Origin: Thiomonas sp. FB-Cd
GTDB lineage: Bacteria > Pseudomonadota > Gammaproteobacteria > Burkholderiales > Burkholderiaceae_C
Assembly: GCF_000733775.1 (NCBI RefSeq)
Contig: NZ_JPOE01000005.1
Location: 1,493,315-1,557,314, forward strand
DNA: 64,000 bases
Reading direction: 5' to 3'
Shown here: positions 19,670 to 28,814 of the stretch, in pieces
Numbering within the stretch: the first letter of the stretch is position 1
Layout of the letters: every line of letters starts with the position of its first letter
Notes under the pieces: model-generated
Database searches by the model: none
Seen by the model: only the letters and a program-made list of their open reading frames with translations
What the model was told of the DNA's origin: nothing
Position numbers and translations under genes: made by a program

Positions 19670-19972
19670 TCATAGGACAGGCTGGTGCACGGTCACCAAT
19701 TTGGTGCCGTCCGGAAAGGTGGCTTCCACCTGGATGTCGGCAATGAGCTCCGCCACTCCGTCCATCACGTCGTCCCGGGTGAGCAGGGTGCGGCCAAAGC
19801 TCATCAGTTCGGCGACCGTGCGGCCGTCGCGGGCACCCTCCAGGATGGCTGCGCTGATGTAGGCCGTGGCCTCCGGCACGTTGAGCTTGACTCCGCGCGC
19901 CTTGCGGCGCTCGGCAAGCAGCGCAGCGGTGAAGATCAACAGCTTGTCTTTTTCACGGGGGGTAAGGTCCAT
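19670..19972 (-). CDS. ureA: Urease gamma subunit
   Basis: 100 residues, exactly the UreA size, starting [27 protein letters not shown], with [11 protein letters not shown] and ending in [15 protein letters not shown]. First gene of the urease operon. ureD, which usually precedes ureA, is not here (see ureD at 26068). Confidence 0.97.
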   Translation of the reverse strand: MDLTPREKDKLLIFTAALLAERRKARGVKLNVPEATAYISAAILEGARDGRTVAELMSFGRTLLTRDDVMDGVAELIADIQVEATFPDGTKLVTVHQPVL

Positions 19973-20283
19973 GGCTCGAAAGGTTCTGGGCAATGTTCGC
20001 AAGCTTAGCCCTTGCGCGCCGCAGTGCCCGGGCAACGCTTGCGCCGTGGACCCGCAAGAACCATACCTGTGCGTGGCAGCCCGCGCGTGGTGCGTTGCAA
20101 GGCGACCGGGTGAATGGCGCGTCATGGTTGTGCGTGCGGGCTTGCGTGCGCGCAGGCGCTTTTGGAGGGCACACCAGCATGGCATCAAGGCCAGGCGCGC
20201 ATTGGCTGAACAAGGCGCGAGCCTTGGTGCCAGCGATCGGGCTTTCGTTGCGGCTGAGCCGCGTTGAAGGGGCGTGCGAGACG

Positions 20284-20299
20284 TGGCACAGGACTTGCT
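20284..20299 (+). promoter_or_regulatory. Sigma-54 (-24/-12) promoter of urtABCDE
   Basis: TGGCACAGGACTTGCT matches the RpoN consensus TGGCACGNNNNTTGCW at all but one fixed base, with GG and GC exactly 10 bases apart. It lies 44 bases before the urtA start. Sigma-54 control fits nitrogen-limited (NtrC) induction of urea uptake. In the 370-base ureA-urtA intergenic region I see GGTGC-type half sites but no convincing NtrC palindrome. Confidence 0.8.
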
Positions 20300-20342
20300 G
20301 ATGATGACGTGGCAATTCGCACAACCTTGGAGGGATACCTAG

Positions 20343-21584
20343 ATGGATCGTCGAACCGCATTAAAAACAGTGGGCGCCACAGTCGCCGCCGCTGCCGCGA
20401 GCAGCCTGCCTTTCCCGGCCATCGCGGCGAAGAAATCGCCCATCAAGGTCGGCATCCTGCACTCGCTCTCGGGCACGATGGCCATCTCCGAGACAGCGCT
20501 CAAGGATGTGGACCTGATGACCATCGCTGAGATTAACGCCGCCGGCGGCGTGGACGGCCACATGATCGAGCCCGTGGTCGTCGACCCGGCGTCGAACTGG
20601 CCGCTGTTTGCCGAGAAGGCGCGGCAGCTGATTTCGCAGGACAAGGTGGCAGCGATCTTTGGCTGCTGGACTTCCGTGTCGCGAAAGTCGGTGCTGCCGG
20701 TTCTCGATGAGCTCAACGGCTTGCTTTTCTACCCGGTGCAGTTCGAAGGCCAGGAGGAGAACAAGCACGTGGTGTACACCGGCGCCGCGCCCAACCAGCA
20801 GGCCATCCCGGCGACCGAATACCTGATGAGCAAGGACGGCGGCGGCGCCAAGCGATTCTTCCTGCTCGGCACCGACTACGTCTATCCACGCACCACAAAC
20901 GCCATTCTGCGGGGCTTTCTGCACTCCAAGGGTGTCAAGGATGCGGACATCGCCGAGGTCTACACGCCCTTCGGCTTCGCGAATTACCAGACGATCGTCG
21001 CCGACATCAAGAAGTTTGCCTCGGCGGGCCCGACTTGCGTCATCTCGACCATCAATGGCGACTCCAACGTGCCCTTCTACAAGGAGCTTGGCAACCAGGG
21101 CATCAAGGCGACGGACATCCCGGTGGTCGCGTTCTCGGTTGCCGAGCAGGAAATCGCTGGCATGGACGCCAAACCCCTGGTCGGTCAACTCACCGCGTGG
21201 AATTACTTCGAGTCGCTGAAGAATCCTGGCAACGCGAAGTTCGTCAAGTCGTGGGACCACTGGGTCAAAACGAAGGGACTGAAGGATTATCCCGTCACTG
21301 ACGACCCGATGGAGGCCTCCTACATTGGCATTCATATGTGGAAGCAGGCGGTGGAGAAGGCCAAGTCCACAAAGGTTGATGAAGTGCGCAAGGCGCTGGT
21401 CGGTCAAAAGTTCGCCGCACCGGACGGTTACACGGTGGAGTTGCTGCCCAACCAGTATCTGAGCAAGCCGGTCTTCATCGGCCAGCTCCGCGCTGACGGG
21501 CAGTTCGACGTGGTGTGGAAGTCCAAGGGTCTGGTTCCCGGCGAGTCCTGGAGCCCCTACATTCCCAAGCCGAAAAACGCCTGA
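20343..21584 (+). CDS. urtA: Urea ABC transporter substrate-binding protein UrtA
   Basis: 413 residues. A twin-arginine-like export signal MDRRTALKTVGATVAAAAAS ends near AIAAKK, followed by a type I (Leu/Ile/Val-like) binding fold: IKVGILHSLSGTMAISE, FGCWTSVSRKSVLPV, LLFYPVQFEGQEENKHVVY and TDYVYPRTTNAILR, all characteristic of UrtA. It captures urea (or short amides) in the periplasm. Followed by urtB-urtE in the same orientation and preceded by a sigma-54 promoter. Confidence 0.96.
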   Translation: MDRRTALKTVGATVAAAAASSLPFPAIAAKKSPIKVGILHSLSGTMAISETALKDVDLMTIAEINAAGGVDGHMIEPVVVDPASNWPLFAEKARQLISQDKVAAIFGCWTSVSRKSVLPVLDELNGLLFYPVQFEGQEENKHVVYTGAAPNQQAIPATEYLMSKDGGGAKRFFLLGTDYVYPRTTNAILRGFLHSKGVKDADIAEVYTPFGFANYQTIVADIKKFASAGPTCVISTINGDSNVPFYKELGNQGIKATDIPVVAFSVAEQEIAGMDAKPLVGQLTAWNYFESLKNPGNAKFVKSWDHWVKTKGLKDYPVTDDPMEASYIGIHMWKQAVEKAKSTKVDEVRKALVGQKFAAPDGYTVELLPNQYLSKPVFIGQLRADGQFDVVWKSKGLVPGESWSPYIPKPKNA

Positions 21585-21652
21585 GTCCATACCCAAGCGG
21601 GCCGCGTCGTTCCCGCGACGGCCCGCGCTCCCACCTTTTCACACTCGACATC

Positions 21653-23290
21653 ATGCGATGCTCAGACCTGACCACGTGGCGGCCGCTCAGCGGCCTGCGC
21701 ATTGCCTTTGGCGTGGTGCTGGTCGCGTTGCTGGCGGCGCTCCCGGTGGCGCGGGCGCTCACCCCGCAGGAGGCTCTGGCGCTGTCGAGTGGCGACACCG
21801 ACGCGCGCATCGCGGCATTGCACAAGGCGGCTGCGCAGCCCGATGCGCAGCTTGCCGCATTTCTCGCCGATCTCCTGAACAATCGCGTGCAGGTCGACGG
21901 CACCATGGTGCAGGTGCAAAGGGGCGAGGCATGGGTGAACCTGGCGACCGGGAAAGTGGTGACGCCGAGCGACAACGCGCAGGGAGTGATCAACAACAAC
22001 TATGTGCGCAAGGAGTTGCAGTCGGCGCGTGCTGCGCTCGACTTGTTCGCACCCGAACGCGAGCAGCGGATCAAGGCGGTGCGGCAGTTGCAGGACGACC
22101 CCACATCGGTCGACCGTACTCTGGTCGAAGAGGCGCTGAAGACGGAGAAGGACCCCGAGATCCTGGAGCGCCTGCAGTTGCTGCGAGCGGCCATTATCTT
22201 GACCAGCAAGAATGCGGGCGAGCGCCTTGCCGCCGCTGAAGATCTGGCTGCGAGCAACTATCCGGCGGTGCGCACGTTGTTGCTCGCGCGTCTGGGCACG
22301 AGCGACGGGCAATTCGTCGAGCCGGACCCGAAGGTGCGTGCGCAAATCCAAAAGAGTCTCGACTTGATTAACGAGCGCCTGGCCTGGGGGGGGCGCTTGG
22401 GCACGCTGTTCTCAGGCATCAGCCTGGGCAGCATCCTGCTGCTGGCGGCGCTCGGCTTGGCCGTGACCTACGGCCTCATGGGTGTGATCAATATGGCGCA
22501 GGGCGAATTCATCATGCTGGGTGCCTATGCCACATATGTCATGCAAGGGCTGTTCGAGCGCTATGCGCCAGGGGCGCTTCACTATTCGCTGATCGCCGCA
22601 GTGCCGTTCTCGTTCATCGTTGCCGGCGCAATGGGCATGCTGGTCGAGCGCACGATCATTCGTCGCCTTTACGGCCGTCCGCTTGAAACATTGCTCGCGA
22701 CGTGGGGTATCAGCCTGGTGCTGATCCAGGCTGTGCGCAGCCTGTTCGGCCCCCAGAATGTGCAGGTCGACAACCCGCCGTGGATGTCAGGCGGGCTGCA
22801 CGTGGTGGCCAACCTGATGTTGCCCTACAACCGCATGGTGATCATCGCTTTCACCGTGCTGGTGTTGCTGGCCATGTGGTTGCTGATCGCGCGGACCCGG
22901 CTGGGCCTGTTCGTGCGTGCCGTCACGCAAAACCGTGCAATGGCGTCCTGCGTGGGCGTGCGAACGGCGCGGGTCGACATGCTGGCGTTCGGGTTGGGCA
23001 CCGGCATCGCCGGACTCGCCGGTTGTGCGCTGACCCAGATCGGGAACGTCGGCCCCGAGATGGGGACGAACTACATCGTGGACTGTTTCATGGTTGTCGT
23101 GCTGGGCGGCGTGGGGCAACTCACCGGGACCGTGGCAGCGGCCGTCGGGTTGGGCGTCGTCAATACCCTGCTCGAAGGCGTGGCCGGTGCGGTGCTGGCG
23201 AAGATCGCGGTTCTCATCGCCATCATTCTCTTCATCCAGAAGCGCCCGCAGGGCATGTTTGCCCTCAAGGGCCGCAGCGTGGAAAGCTGA
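21653..23290 (+). CDS. urtB: Urea ABC transporter permease UrtB
   Basis: 545 residues. A signal-like hydrophobic segment is followed by a ~220-residue N-terminal extracytoplasmic helical domain (LTPQEALALSSGDTDARIAAL) peculiar to UrtB, and then a LivH-type permease of about 8 membrane helices (GLAVTYGLMGVINMAQGEFIMLGAY, VVLGGVGQLTGTVAAA). The ATG at 21653 was chosen as the first before the signal segment; the frame is open to 21515 within urtA. Confidence 0.94.
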   Translation: MRCSDLTTWRPLSGLRIAFGVVLVALLAALPVARALTPQEALALSSGDTDARIAALHKAAAQPDAQLAAFLADLLNNRVQVDGTMVQVQRGEAWVNLATGKVVTPSDNAQGVINNNYVRKELQSARAALDLFAPEREQRIKAVRQLQDDPTSVDRTLVEEALKTEKDPEILERLQLLRAAIILTSKNAGERLAAAEDLAASNYPAVRTLLLARLGTSDGQFVEPDPKVRAQIQKSLDLINERLAWGGRLGTLFSGISLGSILLLAALGLAVTYGLMGVINMAQGEFIMLGAYATYVMQGLFERYAPGALHYSLIAAVPFSFIVAGAMGMLVERTIIRRLYGRPLETLLATWGISLVLIQAVRSLFGPQNVQVDNPPWMSGGLHVVANLMLPYNRMVIIAFTVLVLLAMWLLIARTRLGLFVRAVTQNRAMASCVGVRTARVDMLAFGLGTGIAGLAGCALTQIGNVGPEMGTNYIVDCFMVVVLGGVGQLTGTVAAAVGLGVVNTLLEGVAGAVLAKIAVLIAIILFIQKRPQGMFALKGRSVES

Positions 23291-23350
23291 TATGCGAGGA
23301 AAAGCTCCAGTCGCCGCGCTTGTGCGCGGATCCAGCGAAAGGTCGACACG

Positions 23351-24499
23351 ATGAGTGCAGTGCCTACCCATAACCCGTTGTTGGCTTCCAGTGCGCGCTC
23401 CTTGGCGCCGCGCGTGCAACTCCAGACGCCAGCAAGCTTTCTTCCTGCATGGGGCTGGGCGGTGCTCGTGGTCTTTGTGCTCTTGACGTGCGTGGCGACG
23501 CCGCTTCTTAGCCTGGCGGTACCACAGGGCAGCGCCATGCACCTGTCGCAGTACTGGGTGGGCTTAGCCGGAAAGATTCTCTGCTACGCCATGGTTGCGC
23601 TTGCCATGGACCTGGTGTGGGGCTATGCGGGCATTCTCTCGCTTGGCCATGGCCTTTTCTTCGCGCTGGGTGGCTACGCGATGGGGATGTATCTCAACTG
23701 GGCCATGAACGCAGCCAGCGGCAACTTGCCCGACTTCATGCAGTTCATGCAGTGGACGCATTTTCCCTGGTACTGGGTGGGCACCGAGCATTTCGCCTAT
23801 GCCCTCTTTCTCGCTCTCGCAGCTCCGGGCCTGCTCGCCTTCGTGTTCGGCTTCTTCGCCTTTCGTTCACGCATCAAGGGCGTGTACTTTTCCATCATCA
23901 CCCAGGCGCTGACCTATGCGGCGATGCTGTTGTTCTTCCGCAATGAGACAGGCTTCGGGGGCAACAACGGGCTGACGGATTTCAAGGTGCTTCTCGGCTT
24001 TCCAATGGGGACTTCCGGGATGACCGTTTCGCTGTTCGTTGCCAGCAGCCTGACGCTCGCTGCGATGTTCCTGTTCGCGCGTTGGCTGGTGCGCAGCAAA
24101 TTTGGCCGGGTGCTCACGGCGATCCGTGATGCAGAGAGCCGCGTCATGTTTTGCGGCTATAACCCGCAGTGGTTCAAGCTCGGGGTCTGGACCGTCTCCG
24201 CCATGATGTGCGGCATTGCAGGCGCACTGTACGCGCCCCAAGTGGGCATCATCAATCCGAGCGAGATGTCGACCGCAAACTCGATTGAAATTGCCATATG
24301 GACGGCCATCGGCGGCCGCGGCACGCTCATCGGCCCCATCATCGGCGCCGTGCTGGTGAATGCCGCAAAGAGCTGGCTGACCGTGGCAATTCCCGAGGCT
24401 TGGCTTTACCTGCTCGGCGCCATGTTCATCGTCGTCACGCTTTTTGCGCCCTATGGCATCGTCGGTGTTTGGAAGCAATGGAGGCGACGCCGTGGTTAA
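23351..24499 (+). CDS. urtC: Urea ABC transporter permease UrtC
   Basis: 382 residues, a LivM-type permease. Recognisable segments are MDLVWGYAGILSLGHGLFFALGGYAMGMYL, FFRNETGFGGNNGLTDF and WTAIGGRGTLIGPIIGAVLVN. AAGG lies 8 bases before the ATG. Its end overlaps the start of urtD. Confidence 0.95.
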   Translation: MSAVPTHNPLLASSARSLAPRVQLQTPASFLPAWGWAVLVVFVLLTCVATPLLSLAVPQGSAMHLSQYWVGLAGKILCYAMVALAMDLVWGYAGILSLGHGLFFALGGYAMGMYLNWAMNAASGNLPDFMQFMQWTHFPWYWVGTEHFAYALFLALAAPGLLAFVFGFFAFRSRIKGVYFSIITQALTYAAMLLFFRNETGFGGNNGLTDFKVLLGFPMGTSGMTVSLFVASSLTLAAMFLFARWLVRSKFGRVLTAIRDAESRVMFCGYNPQWFKLGVWTVSAMMCGIAGALYAPQVGIINPSEMSTANSIEIAIWTAIGGRGTLIGPIIGAVLVNAAKSWLTVAIPEAWLYLLGAMFIVVTLFAPYGIVGVWKQWRRRRG

Positions 24500-25340
24500 T
24501 CTGGACTGGCGGGAGATCGTGTTCCAGGAGCCCGGTCCGGAACTTGGCGGAGACGCCCAACCCGGCTATGGCCATATGCGCACGGCGGGGCTGGACACGA
24601 GCCATGGTGTCGTGCTCTATCTTGAAGACATCAGCGTGAGCTTTGACGGATTCCGCGCATTGAACCGTCTTTCGCTCGCCATCGATACCGGCGAGCTGCG
24701 TTGCATCATCGGACCCAATGGGGCGGGCAAGACGACGATGATGGACGTAATCACCGGGAAGACGCGTCCCAACTCTGGCGAAGCCTGGTTTGGCCAGACC
24801 ATCGATCTGCTCGCTCTCCGCGAGGCCCAAATCGTCGACGCCGGCATCGGCCGCAAGTTTCAGAAGCCCACCGTGTTCGAGGAACTCAGTGTGCAGGACA
24901 ACCTGGAGCTCGCCCTCAAGGCCGACAAACGTGCGCGCAAGGCCCTGAGCTTTCGCCTCACTGCTGCGCAGCGGGAGCAAATCGAGAGCGTGCTGCTGCA
25001 GATTCGTCTGGAGGACCAGGCTGCACGCCGCGCTGGCGATTTGTCGCACGGTCAGAAGCAGTGGCTGGAAATTGGCATGTTGCTCATGCTCGACCCCAAG
25101 CTGCTGCTTCTGGATGAACCAGTCGCAGGCATGACCGACGCCGAGACGGACCGCACCGCCGAGTTGTTCGCCTCGCTGGCCGGAAAGCACACCTTGGTGG
25201 TGGTCGAGCACGACATGGAGTTTGTGCGCAAGATCGCGCACAAGGTGACGGTTCTGCATGAGGGCAGCGTTCTGGCCGAAGGCAGCCTCGAGCAAGTGCA
25301 GGCTGACGAGCGCGTGGTCGAGGTCTACCTCGGTCGCTGA
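24492..25340 (+). CDS. urtD: Urea ABC transporter ATPase UrtD
   Basis: About 282 residues in a LivG-type ATPase: Walker A IIGPNGAGKTTMMDVITG, signature LSHGQKQWLEIGMLLMLDPKLLLLDEP (signature plus Walker B) and the H-loop VVVEHDMEFV. The start is not certain; GTG at 24492 overlaps the urtC stop by 8 bases, ATG 24444 and ATG 24576 are in the same frame. The N-terminal ~40 residues before GVVLYLEDISVSFDGFRALN vary among homologues. Confidence 0.94.
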   Translation: MVNLDWREIVFQEPGPELGGDAQPGYGHMRTAGLDTSHGVVLYLEDISVSFDGFRALNRLSLAIDTGELRCIIGPNGAGKTTMMDVITGKTRPNSGEAWFGQTIDLLALREAQIVDAGIGRKFQKPTVFEELSVQDNLELALKADKRARKALSFRLTAAQREQIESVLLQIRLEDQAARRAGDLSHGQKQWLEIGMLLMLDPKLLLLDEPVAGMTDAETDRTAELFASLAGKHTLVVVEHDMEFVRKIAHKVTVLHEGSVLAEGSLEQVQADERVVEVYLGR

Positions 25341-25359
25341 GATGGATACGGGACACACC

Positions 25360-26052
25360 ATGCTCCATCTCGAATCCGTCAACCAGTATTACGGTGGCAG
25401 CCACATCCTGCGCAACGTCAGCCTGGATTTGGAAAAAGGGCAGGTGCTCACGCTTCTTGGCCGCAACGGAGTGGGCAAGACCACGCTGCTGAAGTCCCTC
25501 ATGGGCCTGGTTGGCATTCGTAGTGGAAGCATCATCATGGACGGGCAGCGCATTGACAACCTCCGGCCCGACGCGCGTGCACGCCTGGGCATCGGCTACG
25601 TGCCGCAGGGCCGCGAGATCTTCCCACGTTTGACGGTGGAGGAGAATTTGCGCATGGGGCTGGCCACCAAGCCCGCGGGAAGCGACATTCCGGCGGAGCT
25701 GTTTGAGTTGTTTCCTGTGCTCAGGCAGATGCTGCGGCGCCGCGGTGGAGACCTCTCCGGAGGGCAGCAGCAGCAACTCGCCATCGCGCGAGCGTTGGCC
25801 GCCGGTCCCAGGCTGCTGGTGCTGGATGAGCCGACTGAAGGAATCCAGCCGTCGATCATCAAGGATATCGAGCGGGTGATTCGGATGCTTGCCGCGCGCG
25901 GCGACATGGCCATCCTGCTTGTTGAGCAGTACTACGATTTCGCGCAGGCCCTTGCTGATCGCTATTGCGTCATGTCGCGCGGTGAGATCATTCGCGCAGG
26001 CGACGGCAACGCGATGGATGCTGACGGCGTGCGGGAGTTGCTCGCGGTCTGA
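25360..26052 (+). CDS. urtE: Urea ABC transporter ATPase UrtE
   Basis: 230 residues, LivF-type ATPase: Walker A LLGRNGVGKTTLLKSLMG, signature LSGGQQQQLAIARAL, Walker B LLVLDEPTEGIQPS, and VEQYYDFAQALADRYCVM specific to UrtE. An in-frame ATG at 25342 is an alternative. Converges on ureD with 15 bases between. Confidence 0.95.
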   Translation: MLHLESVNQYYGGSHILRNVSLDLEKGQVLTLLGRNGVGKTTLLKSLMGLVGIRSGSIIMDGQRIDNLRPDARARLGIGYVPQGREIFPRLTVEENLRMGLATKPAGSDIPAELFELFPVLRQMLRRRGGDLSGGQQQQLAIARALAAGPRLLVLDEPTEGIQPSIIKDIERVIRMLAARGDMAILLVEQYYDFAQALADRYCVMSRGEIIRAGDGNAMDADGVRELLAV

Positions 26053-26067
26053 GCGGACTGCCCCGCT

Positions 26068-26982
26068 TCAGGTGCGCCACACGCGTGGTGTGCAGGCGCC
26101 AAGGTGCCAAGCCACCGATCGCCACGCGGACCAGACTTCGGTCAGTGCGTGGTGGATCGGTTCAATGCGCGCTGCCAGCGTGCGCACGACAAGAACCTGC
26201 GGGTTCGGTTGCGTGGCCGCTGCATGCATCAGGCCGACGCGGCCGATTCGGCCATCCAGGCATTCCTGGAGCACTTCACGTGCTGCGCTCAAAAGGGCTT
26301 GGGCTCGCTCGCTCGCGATGGCGCTGCCCGCTGCGAACCACAGGGTTCCCATTGCCGTATGTCCGGCCAGACCACCCGGCGCACGAAGCAAGACGTCGTC
26401 TTGCGCGTCGATCCGTCCGCGCTCAAGCCAGATGCCCGGCAATTCCAAATGCTGCACGACATGCCCGCGCCGGAACGCTTGGCCCGCTGCTGGAAGCCCT
26501 ATTGCCAGCATGTCCCATCCGATCATTTCGGCTCCGGTCTCCAGCGTGAACACTCCGCGGTTCTCCGCCAGGCAGGCATCGAAGGCCAGAGCCTCCAGTG
26601 GAAGCCATTCAAGCCGCGCGCCGGATTGCAGTTGCGCAAGGACCTGCTGCACAGCGGGCTGTCCCAAACTGCGGTAAAAGCGCGTGGCCCCGGGGGTTGT
26701 GATGAGAGCGTGGGCGTTTGCGCCGACGTCCACGGTGATCTCAATGCGGTCGCCACCGACCAGGCCACCCGGCGGGTGCACCAGAACATGGTGGCAAATT
26801 CCTGGGCCTTCTGGGCGCAAGGCAGCCAGGACCCGCACAGCGCCCGCATGCTGCCCGCGGTCGAGCGTTTTGCCGTTGACCGACGTGTACTGGAGATGCA
26901 AAACAGACCGCCAACTTCCTGGCGAATACATGAGCGGCAATGCCCCTGCATCAGGGGGACCGGAATGTGAGAGTGAGGGCAT
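26068..26982 (-). CDS. ureD: Urease accessory protein UreD, detached from the urease operon
   Basis: 304 residues from the ATG at 26982 (MPSLSHSGPPDAG); an ATG at 26931 would trim 17 residues. UreD marks are HVLVHPPGGLVGGDRIEITVDVG, TTPGATRFYRS, LEWLPLEALAFDACLAENR and GRIGRVGLMH. UreD (UreH) joins UreF and UreG in nickel loading. Normally it precedes ureA; here urtABCDE on the opposite strand separates it by ~6 kb, so it needs its own promoter. Confidence 0.93.
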   Translation of the reverse strand: MPSLSHSGPPDAGALPLMYSPGSWRSVLHLQYTSVNGKTLDRGQHAGAVRVLAALRPEGPGICHHVLVHPPGGLVGGDRIEITVDVGANAHALITTPGATRFYRSLGQPAVQQVLAQLQSGARLEWLPLEALAFDACLAENRGVFTLETGAEMIGWDMLAIGLPAAGQAFRRGHVVQHLELPGIWLERGRIDAQDDVLLRAPGGLAGHTAMGTLWFAAGSAIASERAQALLSAAREVLQECLDGRIGRVGLMHAAATQPNPQVLVVRTLAARIEPIHHALTEVWSAWRSVAWHLGACTPRVWRT

Positions 26983-27220
26983 GCGAAAGCAATAGGGATG
27001 GCGACGTCGAGCCACCAACTGGCGCGACGCGCTCTTTTGGGATTGAGGAAGCGCAGAAGTGGGAATGCATCGCAGCTTACTGCGATCAAGAGCGTGCGCA
27101 AACGTGCACACGGTTCTTTTCCGATTCCAGTGTCGTGCAAGCCGGACACCAGGGCACGTCGCACGCCCCAGTCCTGACCGCGCTATCCTCAGGCATGTCA
27201 CTCCCGAGCAAGGACGAACC

Positions 27221-27520
27221 ATGATTCTGGAACTCGCCGATATCCGCATCCAACCTGGCCGCCAGGCCGAATTCGACGCCGCCATCGTGCATGGCGTGCA
27301 AAGCGTCATTGCCCACGCCCAAGGCTTTCGGGGCTACACGATCCAGAAGGGTATCGAAAGTCCTGAGCGGTATTTGCTGATGATTTCATGGGACACGCTG
27401 GAAGACCACACGGTTGCATTTCGTGGCTCGCCAGCCTTTGCGCAGTGGCGCGCCATCGTTGGTCCGTTTTTCGCGGAACCGCCTCACGTGGAGCACTTCA
27501 CGCTGTTGCCTCAACCGTAG
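27221..27520 (+). CDS. Antibiotic biosynthesis monooxygenase (ABM) domain protein
   Basis: 99 residues forming one dimeric alpha/beta-barrel domain: MILELADIRIQPGRQAEFDAA, the central HAQGFRGYTIQKGIESPERYLLMISW and the C-terminal FFAEPPHVEHF. AAGGACG precedes the ATG. ABM proteins act as small cofactor-free oxygenases or as stress/heme-related proteins. The stop TAG touches the ATG of the dehalogenase, so they form one unit. Confidence 0.85.
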   Translation: MILELADIRIQPGRQAEFDAAIVHGVQSVIAHAQGFRGYTIQKGIESPERYLLMISWDTLEDHTVAFRGSPAFAQWRAIVGPFFAEPPHVEHFTLLPQP

Positions 27521-28414
27521 ATGCAGCGGGCGCCGAAAATGTTCGAGAACTTCCGTCCTTTTCATATTTCCGCAGGCGATGTGCAAATCGCCGGGTGTGT
27601 CGGCGGAAGCGGGCCGCCGCTTTTGCTGTTGCATGGCCATCCGCAGACCCATGTGATCTGGCACAAAATTGCCGGGCGGCTGGCCGAAAACTACACGGTG
27701 GTGGCCACGGACCTGCGTGGGTACGGGGCCTCATCGAAGCCACACGGTCAGTCCGACCACAGCACCTACAGCAAACGTGCCATGGCGGCGGATCAGGTGG
27801 CAGTGATGCGCAGTCTGGGCTTCGATTCATTCTTCGTCTGCGCGCATGATCGCGGTGCGCGCGTGACACACCGTCTGTGCATGGACTCACCGAATGCCGT
27901 GCGCAAGGCCATCCTGCTCGACATCGCCCCCACGTTGGCGATGTATGAGCAAACCAACCGTGCCTTTGCCACGGCCTACTTTCATTGGTTCTTCCTGATC
28001 CAGCCCAGCCCGTTCCCGGAGACGATGATCGGTGCAGACCCGGATGCCTATATTGACGCCGTAATGGGACAGCGTTTTGCCGGCATGACGCCCTTCACGC
28101 CGGAGGCTCAAGCTGCATATCGGTCGGCGCTGCGCAGCGAAGGCGCGGTGCATGCGATGTGTGAGGACTACCGCGCCTCGGCATCGATCGATCTGGAGCA
28201 TGACCGGCTGGACCGTGAGCAGGGGCGTCGCGTGCGATGCCCATTGCATGTGCTGTGGGGAAGCAATGGGATCGTTGGGCGACTTTTTGATCCCTTGCAC
28301 GAGTGGGGCCTCGTGGCCGAGCAGGTAAGCGGTCACGCCGTGGATTGCGGCCACTACATTCCCGAGGAGGCTTCGGATGTCCTCGTGCAGGAGATCACGG
28401 CAACGTTGCTTTGA
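27521..28414 (+). CDS. Haloacetate dehalogenase (fluoroacetate-type alpha/beta hydrolase)
   Basis: 297 residues. The full active site of fluoroacetate dehalogenase is seen: Asp110 nucleophile with Arg111 and Arg114 (CAHDRGARV), Asp134 (LLDIAPT), the halide pocket His155-Trp156 (YFHWFF) with Tyr217 (CEDYRAS), and catalytic His278 (DCGHYIPEE). These enzymes convert fluoroacetate or chloroacetate to glycolate. Numbering uses the ATG at 27521, which directly follows the ABM stop; an ATG at 27539 is an alternative. It could still act on an epoxide or another haloacid. Confidence 0.85.
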   Translation: MQRAPKMFENFRPFHISAGDVQIAGCVGGSGPPLLLLHGHPQTHVIWHKIAGRLAENYTVVATDLRGYGASSKPHGQSDHSTYSKRAMAADQVAVMRSLGFDSFFVCAHDRGARVTHRLCMDSPNAVRKAILLDIAPTLAMYEQTNRAFATAYFHWFFLIQPSPFPETMIGADPDAYIDAVMGQRFAGMTPFTPEAQAAYRSALRSEGAVHAMCEDYRASASIDLEHDRLDREQGRRVRCPLHVLWGSNGIVGRLFDPLHEWGLVAEQVSGHAVDCGHYIPEEASDVLVQEITATLL

Positions 28415-28814
28415 TTGGCGTGCCAGTCGCGGGGTTGTTGCTCCGGCACGCAGCGGACGGACGTGATTGGCGCAGGGATCGTCGCCCAGCGTCGTGTTCG
28501 AAGCTGCGGCGCGCTTGGCCTGAGGTTGACATCGCGCGCGGCCGCCATTGGGCTGTACGTGCATGCCAGTTTTCGCCGCAGGCCGGGGACGCGATGCCGG
28601 ATCTGGCGCTAGTCCGCGCCTTCGTCATGCGTATGGCGCCATTGCAGGACGATGGAATTGCGCAGTCCAAGGTCCCATATCGGATGCGCTCGACAATCAC
28701 AGCGATGCCTTGGCTGACGCGCCGGCGCCGCTCGCTGCAAGCGCATAGCGGTCGCCAGAGCGCCCAAGCGGATTAAACCGATGCGCACACCGCGTAAATC
28801 GACTCAGGGGCGGC
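28415..28814. other. 400-base intergenic region, nothing recognised
   Basis: The region lies between the convergent dehalogenase and enoyl-CoA hydratase genes. Small frames exist on both strands but none has a recognisable motif, ribosome site or family start. I see no clear terminator. Confidence 0.5.

Noticed and set aside
28415..28800. Small frames after the dehalogenase
   Set aside because: No start signals or recognisable protein text.
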